DNA from: an uncultured Roseobacter sp.
GTDB lineage: Bacteria > Pseudomonadota > Alphaproteobacteria > Rhodobacterales > Rhodobacteraceae
Direction: 5' to 3'
NCBI GenBank assembly: GCA_947488305.1
Contig: CANKZM010000002.1
Coordinates: forward strand, 558,001-622,000
DNA: 64,000 nucleotides
Made by a program: the position numbers and the translations under genes. Numbering within the stretch: position 1 is the stretch's first letter; each line of letters begins with the position of its first letter. Shown one piece after another: positions 1 to 9,800 of the stretch. The notes beneath the pieces were generated by a model that made no database searches, was not told the origin of the DNA, and saw only the letters and a program-made list of their open reading frames with translations.

Positions 1-51
1 CACGCGAGGAATCGCGCAATCCGAAAGATGTTGGCATACAGGGGAAGAAGA

Positions 52-1299
52 ATGGAACGCGGCCAGAATTTGCGTATCGATCCGGATCGTCTTTGGGACA
101 GCCTGATGGAGATGGCCAAGATCGGTCCAGGCGTTGCTGGCGGAAACAATCGCCAAACCCTCACGGATGAAGATGCAGAAGGCCGCGCGCTTTTCAAAAG
201 ATGGTGCAATGATGCAGGGCTTGAGATGGGCGTGGACACCATGGGCAACATGTTCGCAACACGGGCAGGTGAAGACCCGGACGCGCTGCCTGTTTATATG
301 GGCTCACACCTAGACACGCAGCCCACCGGTGGGAAGTATGACGGTGTGCTGGGCGTTCTTGGAGCGTTGGAAGTAGTGCGCACGCTAAATGATCTGGATG
401 TGACGACCAAACACCCGATTGTCATCACCAATTGGACAAACGAAGAAGGGACCCGCTACGCGCCGGCCATGTTGTCGTCCGGTGTCTTTGCGGGAAAGCA
501 CGCGCAGGACTGGGCGTACGACCGAGAGGATGCAGAGGGCAAGAAATTCGGCGATGAGCTAAAGCGCATTGGCTGGGTCGGTGACGAAGAGGTCGGTGCG
601 CGCAAGATGCACGCCATGTTCGAATTGCATATTGAACAGGGTCCGATCCTCGAAGCCGAAGGCAAGGATATCGGTGTCGTAACGCACGGGCAGGGGCTGC
701 GTTGGATCGAATGCACCGTGACAGGCAAGGAGAGCCACACGGGATCGACACCCATGAACATGCGTAAGAACGCTGGCCGTGGTCTGGCATTGGTCACCGA
801 GCTGGTGCATGAAATTGCGATGCGAAACCAGCCGAACGCGGTGGGCGCCATCGGTCATATCGATGTCTACCCGAACAGTCGCAACATTATTCCGGGCAAG
901 GTTGTCTTTACAGTCGATATGCGGACCCACCTTCTGGATAAGCTGAACGGAATGGTCGATGAATTCATGCAGCGCGCGCCTAAAATCTGCGAGGACATTG
1001 GTGTCAGTTTCGACTGCCATATCGTCGGGCAGTTCGATCCGCCTGCCTTTGACGAAACCTGCGTAGGGGCGGTTCGCGATGCAGCGCAGGAGCTGGGCTA
1101 TAGCCATATGGATATCGTATCCGGCGCGGGCCACGATGCGTGCTGGATAAACGACGTGGCGCCCACGGCGATGATCATGTGTCCTTGCGTTGATGGCCTG
1201 AGCCACAATGAAGCGGAAGAAATCACCAAGGAATGGGCCCAGGCGGGCACGGATGTTTTGTTACATGCTGTGCTGAACACCGCCGAGATCGTCGACTAG
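52..1299 (+). CDS. Zn-dependent N-carbamoyl-amino-acid amidohydrolase (M20 family; beta-ureidopropionase type)
   Basis: Removes the carbamoyl group from N-carbamoyl-beta-alanine or a related N-carbamoyl amino acid, the last step of reductive pyrimidine breakdown, in the cytoplasm. From the ATG at 52 the protein has 415 residues, normal for the family. Dinuclear metal-site residues are visible: H86 in GSHLDT, D97 in KYDG, E131-E132 in TNEEGTR, H193 in LHIEQG and H385 in LSHNE. An in-frame ATG at 28 exists, but the one at 52 follows a purine-rich ribosome site (ggggaagaag), so 52 is preferred. The next gene is dihydropyrimidinase, which supplies the substrate; that pairing is the main reason to favour beta-ureidopropionase over allantoate or L-carbamoylase activity. 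Exact substrate preference is not readable from sequence. Confidence 0.9.
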   Translation: MERGQNLRIDPDRLWDSLMEMAKIGPGVAGGNNRQTLTDEDAEGRALFKRWCNDAGLEMGVDTMGNMFATRAGEDPDALPVYMGSHLDTQPTGGKYDGVLGVLGALEVVRTLNDLDVTTKHPIVITNWTNEEGTRYAPAMLSSGVFAGKHAQDWAYDREDAEGKKFGDELKRIGWVGDEEVGARKMHAMFELHIEQGPILEAEGKDIGVVTHGQGLRWIECTVTGKESHTGSTPMNMRKNAGRGLALVTELVHEIAMRNQPNAVGAIGHIDVYPNSRNIIPGKVVFTVDMRTHLLDKLNGMVDEFMQRAPKICEDIGVSFDCHIVGQFDPPAFDETCVGAVRDAAQELGYSHMDIVSGAGHDACWINDVAPTAMIMCPCVDGLSHNEAEEITKEWAQAGTDVLLHAVLNTAEIVD

Positions 1300-1332
1300 C
1301 CCTGAGCCCTAACTCATCAAGGAATGCACATC

Positions 1333-2787
1333 ATGACCACAGTCATCAAAAACGGCACCATCGTCACCCACGATCTGACCTACAAGGCCGACGTGTTGAT
1401 CGATGGCGGTAGGATCATTGAAATTGGCGAAAACCTGACGGGTGACGAGGCGCTTGATGCAAGCGGTTGTTACGTGATGCCGGGCGGGATCGACCCGCAT
1501 GTGCATCTGGAGATGCCGTTCATGGGGACGTATTCTTCGGATGATTTCGAAAGTGGCACGCGAGCGGCGCTGGCGGGCGGCACCACGATGGTGGTGGATT
1601 TCTGCTTGCCCAATCAGGGCGAAAGCCTGCTTGACGCGATCAAACGCTGGGACAACAAGTCGACCCGTGCCAATTGCGACTATTCCTTTCACATGGCTGT
1701 AACGTGGTGGGGGGAGCAGGTCTTCAACGACATGAAAACGGTCATCGAAGAGCGCGGCATCAACACCTTCAAGCACTTCCTCGCCTACAAAGGGGCTTTG
1801 ATGGTGAACGATGACGAGCTTTACTCGTCGTTCAACCGGCTGGCGGAATTGGGTGGCATTGCGATGGTGCATGCCGAGAATGGCGACGTGGTGGCTGAGC
1901 TATCCGCAAAGCTTTTGGCAGAGGGCAACACGGGCCCCGAAGCGCATGCCTATTCCCGCCCGCCACAGGTCGAGGGGGAGGCAACCAACCGCGCCATCAT
2001 GATCGCGGACATGGCAGGTGTCCCGCTTTATGTCGTGCATACGTCTTGTGAAGAGGCGCATGAGGCCATCCGCCGTGCGCGCCAGCAAGGCAAGCGGGTT
2101 TGGGGAGAGCCGCTTATTCAGCACCTCACGCTTGATGATAGCGAATACGCCCATCCCGATTGGGACCACGCAGCACGGCGCGTCATGTCACCACCTTTCC
2201 GCAATAAACAGCATCAGGACAGTCTGTGGGCCGGGTTGCAGGCGGGATCGCTGTCCGTTGTTGCGACGGATCACTGCGCCTTCACGACCGATCAGAAGCG
2301 CTATGGCGTCGGTGATTTCACCAAAATCCCCAACGGCACGGGTGGTCTGGAAGACCGGATGCCAATGCTCTGGACCCACGGCGTTATGACCGGGCGATTG
2401 ACCATGAACGAATTCGTTGCGGTAACGTCCACCAATATTGCCAAGATACTCAACTGCTACCCTCGCAAAGGCGCTGTTGCGGTCGGTGCGGATGCAGATC
2501 TGGTGGTTTGGGATCCAAACAAGTCCAAGACCATCACCGCCGGGGCTCAACAATCTGCAATTGATTACAATGTGTTCGAGGGAAAAGACGTAAATGGATT
2601 GCCGCGTTTTACACTCACACGCGGCAAAGTCGCTATCCACGATGGCGAGGTCCGTACTGAGGAGGGTCACGGCAAATTCGTCTCCAGGCAGGGCAATGGC
2701 GTGACAAACAAAGCGCTGAGCACATGGAAAGAATTAACAGCACCGCGTCCGGTGGAACGCAGTGGCATTCCAGCAACCGGCGTCTGA
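1333..2787 (+). CDS. hydA: Dihydropyrimidinase (D-hydantoinase family)
   Basis: Opens the ring of 5,6-dihydrouracil or dihydrothymine to the N-carbamoyl-beta-amino acid. The 484-residue protein has the full amidohydrolase metal set: H56 and H58 (DPHVHLEMP), the carboxylatable lysine K153 (FLAYKG), H180 (MVHAENGD), H236 (VVHTSC) and D313 (ATDHCAF). An ATG at 1324 directly abuts the AAGGA at 1319-1323, whereas the ATG at 1333 sits 9 nt downstream of it, so 1333 is chosen. It lies 33 nt behind the amidohydrolase and ahead of an ABC importer, so these genes probably form one pyrimidine-salvage operon. No dihydropyrimidine dehydrogenase (PydAB) is in the window; it may lie to the left. Hydantoin use is the alternative reading. 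Confidence 0.93.
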   Translation: MTTVIKNGTIVTHDLTYKADVLIDGGRIIEIGENLTGDEALDASGCYVMPGGIDPHVHLEMPFMGTYSSDDFESGTRAALAGGTTMVVDFCLPNQGESLLDAIKRWDNKSTRANCDYSFHMAVTWWGEQVFNDMKTVIEERGINTFKHFLAYKGALMVNDDELYSSFNRLAELGGIAMVHAENGDVVAELSAKLLAEGNTGPEAHAYSRPPQVEGEATNRAIMIADMAGVPLYVVHTSCEEAHEAIRRARQQGKRVWGEPLIQHLTLDDSEYAHPDWDHAARRVMSPPFRNKQHQDSLWAGLQAGSLSVVATDHCAFTTDQKRYGVGDFTKIPNGTGGLEDRMPMLWTHGVMTGRLTMNEFVAVTSTNIAKILNCYPRKGAVAVGADADLVVWDPNKSKTITAGAQQSAIDYNVFEGKDVNGLPRFTLTRGKVAIHDGEVRTEEGHGKFVSRQGNGVTNKALSTWKELTAPRPVERSGIPATGV

Positions 2788-2877
2788 GAGCAGGACAGAA
2801 TAAATCTGGTCAAAATGCAGATTGACGCTGGACCCGATGTAAGGAACTAAAAGGCAATTTCGGACAGTATCGCGCAA

Positions 2878-3687
2878 ATGCAAAGCCAGCAATTCGTCTC
2901 TGAAGACGCGCCAGCAACAACGATAGAGGCCAATGGTCTCAATCTCGTTTTTCAGACGGGTGATGGACCCGTTCACGCACTGAGCGATGTTGATCTCACC
3001 ATCAACAAGGGCGATTTCGTTTCGTTCATTGGCCCATCGGGTTGTGGGAAAACGACGTTCTTGCGCTGTATCGCCGGGCTTGAATCGCCCACAGGAGGGG
3101 TGTTGTCGGTCAACGGCATGACACCAGATGAAGCGCGCCGCGCGCGGGCCTACGGGTATGTTTTTCAGCACGCAGGTCTCTACCCATGGCGTACGATTGG
3201 CGGGAACATCAGGCTGCCCCTGGAGATCATGGGCTACTCCGAGGCTGAGCGGGCGGAACGGGTGACGCGCGTGCTGGACATGGTGGACCTTAACGGGTTC
3301 GAAAAGAAACATCCTTGGCAGCTTTCTGGGGGAATGCAGCAACGCGCATCGATCGCCCGTGCTTTGGCCTTCGATGCAGATATTCTTTTGATGGATGAGC
3401 CCTTTGGCGCGTTGGACGAGATCGTGCGTGATCACCTTAACGAACAATTGCTGCAACTCTGGGCGCGCACGGAAAAGACAATTGCCTTTGTGACCCATTC
3501 CATTCCGGAGGCGGTATACTTGTCTACGAGGATTGTCGTGATGAGCCCGCGCCCTGGACGGATCACAGACGTGATCGAAAGCCCGTTGCCCAAAGAACGA
3601 CCTTTGGACTTGCGTGAGACCCCGGAGTTTCTCGAAGTAGCACACCGGGTGCGTGAGGGGCTGCGGGCGGGACATTCCTATGAATAG
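2878..3687 (+). CDS. ABC transporter ATP-binding protein, NitT/TauT (SsuB/TauB) type
   Basis: Cytoplasmic ATPase of the importer encoded with the pyrimidine enzymes. The 269 residues show Walker A GPSGCGKTT (52-60), a Q-loop around VFQHAG, the LSGGMQQR signature, Walker B LLMDEPFGALDE and an H-loop in VTHSIPEA. This order and spacing are those of nitrate/taurine/thiamine-precursor importers. It starts 90 nt after dihydropyrimidinase. The two permeases and the binding protein follow, although an unusual gap of about 230 nt separates this gene from the first permease. The substrate is inferred from context to be a pyrimidine, dihydropyrimidine or hydantoin; the ATPase itself does not reveal it. 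Confidence 0.92.
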   Translation: MQSQQFVSEDAPATTIEANGLNLVFQTGDGPVHALSDVDLTINKGDFVSFIGPSGCGKTTFLRCIAGLESPTGGVLSVNGMTPDEARRARAYGYVFQHAGLYPWRTIGGNIRLPLEIMGYSEAERAERVTRVLDMVDLNGFEKKHPWQLSGGMQQRASIARALAFDADILLMDEPFGALDEIVRDHLNEQLLQLWARTEKTIAFVTHSIPEAVYLSTRIVVMSPRPGRITDVIESPLPKERPLDLRETPEFLEVAHRVREGLRAGHSYE

Positions 3688-3915
3688 TCGCAAACGGATA
3701 TCGGTCCGGGGAGACGACGGAATCATCCCCCCGCAACCAATCCGCCGTTTGTGTGAGGGCGCGGTCCCCTCTTTCATCGTTCACGGTCATCGGCTCTCCA
3801 GCCTGTACCGCAGTGCTATCTCACGACAAATTTCTTTCATTGTTCTTAAAATACTCAAGGATCGACCGATTTTAGCTTTCGTCCGTTTTGAGTGCTTTTG
3901 GAACAATGAAGATCG
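3688..3915 (+). other. Intra-operon gap of 228 nt between ABC ATPase and first permease
   Basis: The other junctions of this transporter set overlap or are short, but here 228 nt carry no convincing gene. An open frame begins at an ATG at 3680, overlapping the ATPase stop, and runs to 3940. Its product of about 86 residues is basic, shows no hydrophobic or domain pattern and reads into the permease start, so it is not called. The stretch is AT-richer toward its right end and could hold an internal promoter or processing site; no specific element is recognised. Confidence 0.4.
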
Positions 3916-4860
3916 ATGGTGCACGCCATGCGGTCGGTAATTCCTGTCCTGACGGTTCTCGGTGTTCTTGTTGCCATCTGGTATCTTGCGGTTGCACCAA
4001 TGAATATTCGTGTGGCTTTGGATCAGGCAGAGCGCGGTGGCGCCACAATCGTTCCGGAAGGATCGGTTGAGCGGCGGGCGGTCTCGGTCTGGCACTTGAT
4101 GGCCAACAATGCGTCCCACGTCAAAGCGGGATACGACCTGGATCGTCCACGCCTGCCGACCCCCGCTCAAGTGGGGCAGGAGCTTTGGAAAACCACCGGT
4201 GCGATGGCTCTGAAAGGGCGTGCGTGGTCAAAAAGATCGCTGATATATCATGGGTGGATCACCCTGCAATCCACACTTTGGGGATTTGTGCTCGGCACGT
4301 CGCTGGGGATCATCGGTGCAGTTGCGATCGTCTATTCGCGTGTCGCTGATATGAGCCTGATGCCCTGGGCCATCATTAGTCAAACCATCCCGATTGTCGC
4401 ACTCGCCCCGATGATCATCGTAGTGTCCAGCCAGTTGGGCGTGGAAAACCGAGGATTACCCAAGGCGATCATTTCGGCGTATCTCTGCTATTTCCCAGTG
4501 CTCGTCGGGATGGTGAAAGGGTTGCGCGCGCCCGAAGTTTCACAGCTAGACCTTTTAAAGACATATGATGCCACGGGTTTGCAGAGTTTTCTGAAATTGC
4601 GACTGCCAGCTTCGGTGCCTTATTTGTTCACGTCGCTGAAAGTTGGTATCGCAGCGGCACTTGTTGGAACAATTGTAGGTGAATTGCCAACTGGCGCGAT
4701 TTCCGGTCTGGGCGCGCGCATCCTGATCGGGGATCAGTTCGGCACACCTCTCGCCATTTGGTCTGCTCTCTTTGCAGCCGCAATTTTAGCCGGTCTTCTT
4801 GTGACATTGCTGGACCTCACGCAGCGTCTGGCCGTTGGGCGCATGGGGATGCAGCCATGA
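3916..4860 (+). CDS. ABC transporter permease, NitT/TauT type (first of two)
   Basis: Inner-membrane channel subunit of the pyrimidine-linked importer. The 314-residue protein has an N-terminal membrane segment, a soluble loop (about 30-110) longer than in most relatives, then a standard five-helix binding-protein-dependent permease core with the coupling (EAA-type) loop around RLPASVPYLFTSLKVG. Two ATGs are possible, at 3916 and 3928; neither has a strong ribosome site, and 3916 is given with low certainty. The stop TGA overlaps the ATG of the second permease (4857), so the pair is probably translationally coupled and works as a heterodimer. Family assignment is firm; substrate is inferred from neighbours. 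Confidence 0.88.
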   Translation: MVHAMRSVIPVLTVLGVLVAIWYLAVAPMNIRVALDQAERGGATIVPEGSVERRAVSVWHLMANNASHVKAGYDLDRPRLPTPAQVGQELWKTTGAMALKGRAWSKRSLIYHGWITLQSTLWGFVLGTSLGIIGAVAIVYSRVADMSLMPWAIISQTIPIVALAPMIIVVSSQLGVENRGLPKAIISAYLCYFPVLVGMVKGLRAPEVSQLDLLKTYDATGLQSFLKLRLPASVPYLFTSLKVGIAAALVGTIVGELPTGAISGLGARILIGDQFGTPLAIWSALFAAAILAGLLVTLLDLTQRLAVGRMGMQP

Positions 4861-5699
4861 ACGCATTGGGTCTCGCAATAGTGATCTGGATTGCCGCCTG
4901 GGGTCTCAACATCTGGCTGGCAAACGGTCCTTGGCGGGAAAGCAAAGCCGTGCGAATTGCCGTGCCTGTACTTTTTGGTCTAACACTGCTGGTCCTTTGG
5001 GAAGGGATCGTTCGGGGGCTCAACGTAAGCCAGGTCATTTTGCCACCGCCGAGCTTGGTTGCTCAGACCTTTGCGGCATCTACCGATATTCTATGGGTCG
5101 ACTTTGTACAGACGGTTTTGAAAGGTGCGCTGCGGGGCTTTGCTATAGGTTTTGTTGCTGCGGTCATATGTGCGATCGCCATTGATCGCTCCGCCTTTCT
5201 GACGCGTGGTCTATTGCCGATTGGGAACTTCTTTGCCGCTCTGCCCATCGTCGGGGTGGCGCCGATCATGGTCAACTGGTTCGGATTTGACTGGCAGTCA
5301 AAGGCAGCTGTTGTGGTTGTCATGGTATTCTTCCCCATCCTGGTCAATACGGTCCAGGGATTGCGCGCGACGGATGCGATGCAACGCGACCTCATGCGCA
5401 CATATGCGGCAAATTATATGCAGACACTGATCAAATTACGCCTTCCGGCCGCGATGCCATTTGTGTTCAACGGCTTGAAGATTGCGACGACACTTGCATT
5501 GATTGGCGCGATAGTTGCTGAATATTTTGGCTCTCCAACGAGGGGCATGGGATTTCGGATATCGACTGGCGTTGGCAGCTTGTCCATTGATCTTGTATGG
5601 GCTGAAATTGCGGTGGCGGCGTTGGTTGGAACAGCGTTTTACGGCCTTGTAGCCGTGATCGAAAAACGGGTGACTTTCTGGCATCCATCACAACGATAA
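4857..5699 (+). CDS. ABC transporter permease, NitT/TauT type (second of two)
   Basis: Second membrane subunit of the same importer. Starting at the ATG at 4857, which overlaps the previous stop in an ATGA, it encodes 280 residues. It has about six hydrophobic segments and the coupling-loop motif around RLPAAMPFVFNGLKIA, matching the place and form of that motif in the first permease. An open frame extends upstream to 4758, but it would overlap the first permease by about 100 nt and lacks permease-like residues, so it is rejected as the start. The binding-protein gene follows after 35 nt with its own ribosome site. Confidence 0.9.
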   Translation: MNALGLAIVIWIAAWGLNIWLANGPWRESKAVRIAVPVLFGLTLLVLWEGIVRGLNVSQVILPPPSLVAQTFAASTDILWVDFVQTVLKGALRGFAIGFVAAVICAIAIDRSAFLTRGLLPIGNFFAALPIVGVAPIMVNWFGFDWQSKAAVVVVMVFFPILVNTVQGLRATDAMQRDLMRTYAANYMQTLIKLRLPAAMPFVFNGLKIATTLALIGAIVAEYFGSPTRGMGFRISTGVGSLSIDLVWAEIAVAALVGTAFYGLVAVIEKRVTFWHPSQR

Positions 5700-5734
5700 C
5701 GACAACGATGACTACAAAAAAAGGGAGAAAACTC

Positions 5735-6721
5735 ATGAAACAGCTAACAACGGCCGCGGCATTTGCATTCGGTCTGGCATCTGGAACCGCCTACGCGGCC
5801 GATGATGTCACATTGCAACTCAAATGGGTCACACAATCGCAGTTTGCGGGGTACTACGTGGCGCTGGAAAACGGGTTTTATGAAGAAGAAGACCTGAATG
5901 TCACCATCAAGCCTGGCGGACCTGACATTGCGCCTACACAAGTTCTTGCCGGTGGCGGTGCGGACGTAACCGTTGAGTGGATGCCTGCGGCCCTTGCGGC
6001 GCGCGAGAAGGGCCTGCCAATGGTCAATATTGCGCAGCCATTCAAGTCTTCTGGCATGATGTTGACGTGCCGCAAAGATGCGGGCATCGCGACAACAGGC
6101 GATTTTGCTGGAAAGACGCTGGGCGTTTGGTTCTTTGGCAATGAATTCCCGTTCCTGAGCTGGATGAGCCAGCTTGGCTTGCCCACGGACGGCTCCGATG
6201 CTGGCGTGGAAGTTCTGAAGCAGGGCTTCAACGTTGACCCCATATTGAACGGGCAGGCTGCCTGCGTGTCGACAATGACCTACAACGAATACTGGCAGGT
6301 GATTGACGCAGGCATTTCGCCCGAAGAGTTGGTGACATTCAAATACGAAGATCAAGGTGTTGCGACACTGGAAGATGGTCTTTACGTTCTGGAGGAAAAC
6401 CTCGCCGACGCCGCATTTGAAGACAAAATGGTGCGTTTTGTCCGGGCATCGATGAAGGGATGGAAGTGGGCCGAAGAAAACCCTGAAGATGCAGCGATGA
6501 TTGTGCTCGACTATGACGAAACGGGCGCGCAGACAGAGGCGCATCAGGTCAGAATGATGGGCGAAATTGCCAAGTTGACAGCTGGATCGAACGGTGCGTT
6601 GGATACCGCAGACTATGAGCGCACTGTTGAATCCCTGCTGGCCGGTGGCTCCGATCCGGTCATCACCAAAGCGCCAGAGGGCGCATGGACTCACGCCATT
6701 ACCGACAAGGCCTTACAGTAA
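5735..6721 (+). CDS. ABC transporter substrate-binding protein, NMT1/THI5-like
   Basis: Periplasmic receptor of the importer. The start at 5735 follows a strong AAGGGAG site and begins a clear signal peptide (MKQLTTAAAFAFG, ending near TAYAAD); the upstream ATG at 5708 would spoil it. The mature part has the NMT1/THI5 fold hallmarks: LKWVTQSQFAGYYVALENG at its start and the GGADVTVEW stretch. Family members bind thiamine-pyrimidine precursors, riboflavin, nitrate or other small heterocycles, which agrees with the pyrimidine enzymes encoded upstream. 328 residues. It is the last gene before a strong terminator. Confidence 0.9.
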   Translation: MKQLTTAAAFAFGLASGTAYAADDVTLQLKWVTQSQFAGYYVALENGFYEEEDLNVTIKPGGPDIAPTQVLAGGGADVTVEWMPAALAAREKGLPMVNIAQPFKSSGMMLTCRKDAGIATTGDFAGKTLGVWFFGNEFPFLSWMSQLGLPTDGSDAGVEVLKQGFNVDPILNGQAACVSTMTYNEYWQVIDAGISPEELVTFKYEDQGVATLEDGLYVLEENLADAAFEDKMVRFVRASMKGWKWAEENPEDAAMIVLDYDETGAQTEAHQVRMMGEIAKLTAGSNGALDTADYERTVESLLAGGSDPVITKAPEGAWTHAITDKALQ

Positions 6722-6728
6722 AGAAATT

Positions 6729-6754
6729 GCGGAGCGCGCAGGCGCTCCGCTTTT
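6729..6754 (+). terminator. Rho-independent terminator of the pyrimidine operon
   Basis: A perfect 9-bp GC-rich stem (gcggagcgc / gcgctccgc, 6729-6737 and 6742-6750) with a 4-nt loop is followed by TTTT. It begins 8 nt after the binding-protein stop and lies before the convergent cyclase gene, as expected for the end of the operon. Confidence 0.88.
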
Positions 6755-6807
6755 CGGTATTCCGGACCGCGTTTTGCGAGAGCTTTGGCCCCGATTGGGG
6801 TAGCTTG

Positions 6808-9800
6808 TCAGGCCTCTGACAGCAGCGCTTTTGCTTCCCTGTAGTCTGCTGTGTCCTGTCCCTCGCTCATGCTTTCGAGCATTGGCAAGAGTATATCTAC
6901 TGCTTCCTGGCGATGGCCCGCTTCCAGAAGCAACTGCGCGAGATCCCGTTTCAGCCGCAACTGCCATCCTTGCGCTTTCTGCGCCTGCGCAACTGAGAGG
7001 GCAGAGTCCAAAATAGCGCGCGTTTCGCTAAAAGGTGTGCCTTGTTTTACTCGGACGGCGGCTTCTATCCTGCGGCACTCTGGCAGATAGCACTGTTCTC
7101 CAAAGCTATCGATGCGCTCCAGAGCCTTTCGAACCATCAAATCTGCCTCGTCAATCTTTCCGGCACGCACGTGGTTTTCTGCCACCAAGGCGTAAAACTT
7201 GGGAAGGGACGAGCCTGTACCGCTGGCGACATAACGCTCCAGTGCGGATTCGAGCAGCTTACCCCCCTCAACCAGATCACCCTTTTCACTGAGCGCCCAG
7301 CCAATCCAGAAATTTCCATGATCGACCCAGACCTCTTTCCCTTTGGATCGCGCAAATTCGATGCCTGCACGGGCGCGCTCTAGCATAATGTCGGGTTCGC
7401 GGCGCAGAACGTAAACCGACGCACCCGATGTGAGTGCCTGCGCATAGCTGTAGGGGTGCGGATGGGCTGCGATATGGGCATGTAACTTGCGTTCCATTCG
7501 CGCTGCCGCGTCGGCCTGACCCAGTAACCATAACAGCCAACTGCCGTGCTGATAGCCAACAACAAGGCGGTCCACGGCGTATTTATGGGCCAACTCCGGG
7601 TCTTGCTCATTGTCGTAGCGTTTTTCCATGGTGCGCAAGTGCGCGAGCGCTTCCTCGAAGCGGCCAGCATAGTAGAGTGCAAGACACCGCGAGGTGTGCG
7701 CGACCACGATGTGCTCGTGGTTTCCGTCCTCTGCCGCGAAGTCGACAAGACGTTTAGATGCGCGCACATTCGCATCCACGTTTCCGCGGATCATATGGTA
7801 GGCGTTCAGCCCCCAAACCACCGGGAAGAGATCAGTACTGGATTTTACTTCCTCGGTGAGTTTGGCGGCTTTGTTGAGCGCCTCGAGAACACCGGCAGAT
7901 CCATGTCCTTCGACCGAGATCAAAGTACGACCCTTTGTCGAATAGAGTTTAAGTTCCAGAGCTTTACGCGTCTGGTCTTTGTCGCACTTGCCGATTTCGC
8001 TGATGCCTTTGCCGATATGCACAAGCGCTTCTGAATGGGCAGAATTGCGCAGAGCGTTCTGGCCCGCATTATACCAGGCTTCCGCAGCCTTGGCGTACTC
8101 AAGAGCGTTGCTGTGGTGATAGGCGAGACGCTCCGGCTCTCGTTGAATTAGGTCCGGTTGGGCCTTTGCATAAAGCGCAATGACGTTTTTATGCAGATCA
8201 ATCCGTTGACGTTTCAATACACATTCATAGGCAGCTTCATGTACCAGAGCATGGGTAAAGCGCCACGCAGGTCCGCTCGGGTGCACAATTGGTTCGAGAA
8301 TTTTCTCTGAAACGAGGTAGTCCAGTGCGGCGTCGAGGTTGTCCTTCGATAGGCCTGTCAACTCGGGCAGAAGATCGAATTCGAACTCGCGCCCCAGCAC
8401 GGAGAGCACAAGCGCCAACTCGCGATGTTCTTTCAGTGGATCAAAGCGCGCTGTTAAGGCACCGCGAATGGTCGCCGGTATGGCTGCAGTGCCATGCCCG
8501 CCCCGTTGTTGCTCGGACACGACAAGCCGCGTAATTTCGACGATATAAAGCGGAACGCCTTCGCTTCGACGCACGATCGCGGCGACAGCAGCGTCTTCAA
8601 GAGGTACGTCGCCGGCTGTTTCCCGCACAAGAGTGGCCGCTGCGGTGTCGTTCAGACGATCCAGCGGCAAGGGCGTGCCGATGGTCTCCCGGATTTGATC
8701 CGCATTGCCGCGTGAGGCGCTGACGATCATGACCGGACAATTCTCCAGGTCCGTGTTCAGCCGCGATATCAGTTCCTGCGTTGTCGAGTCGATCCAGTGC
8801 AGGTCTTCCACGACGATCAACACCGGTGACCGTTGCGACCGAATTCGGATGTGGGACACGCACATGGACAGCAGGGTTTTCCGCCGGTCAAGTCCGTCGA
8901 TTTCGGTCTCGGACAGGTATTCAGCGTCCCCGATCAGGTGGCCTAACACGTTCCGTTTGATGTGGGGTTGAAACGCGTCTCCGGTTCGAAACTGTGAGAG
9001 TTTCTCAGGGGCGGCAAGGGTTCCATGGTGCAGTCCAAGCTCTTCTCGGACCCAGTTGGCGACGGAATACAAAGCCGTGTTGGCAAAAATCTCATTGCCG
9101 GACCAGACGATGGTCTGTTCAGGTTCTACGTCGATTGCGTTGCGAAAGGCGTTTAGCAACCGGGTTTTCCCGGCACCCGCCTGTCCACATAGCACGAACG
9201 CGCTCTGGCGTCCTCGTTTGGTGGCTTGCCACTCCGCTTTCAAACGGTCCAGCAAATCAGTCGATCCGACAAGCGACATTCCCGTCAGCGCATGCAGGCT
9301 TTTCCCTTGAAAGACGCTTTTGACGTGCCAGGCTTGGACGGCATCGGCAAATCCGCGCGCTTCAATTGCTTCTGCTGGTTCCAGATCGAATTCAGGTGCG
9401 GCAATCGATTTGGTCACAGGACAGATGATCACCCCGTTCACTCGCGCGTGAGACTGGATACGGGACGCAAGATTTATTGCTTCACCGACAATGCCGTCTT
9501 CTTCCGCAGTGCCTTCCGAGACGATGTCGCCTACCACGCAGGTGCCCGAAGCGATGCCTATCCGCAGGCCAAGAGTTTCATTTGTACCCGGCAGGGTAAT
9601 GTCCGAAACGCGTGCAACGATATTGAGTGCCGCGCGCACAGCGCGTTGTGCATCATCGTCGTGCGAACGCGGGTAGCCAAAGACCGCAACAACCCCATCG
9701 CCAGCAAAATGGATGATCTTGCCGCCATGCTGCTTAAGCTCGCGATTGAGCAGGCTGCGGTATTTGCTGAGGAGTTCCCGATAGTCTTCGGGATCCAGAC

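Noticed and set aside
2734-3777. 347-codon minus-strand frame opposite the ABC ATPase gene
   Set aside because: Covers a gene with full ATPase motifs on the plus strand; its own product has no domain pattern and is rich in Cys, His and Arg as shadow frames are.
5744-6694. 316-codon minus-strand frame opposite the binding protein
   Set aside because: Shadow of a gene with signal peptide and NMT1 motifs; no ribosome site or domain.
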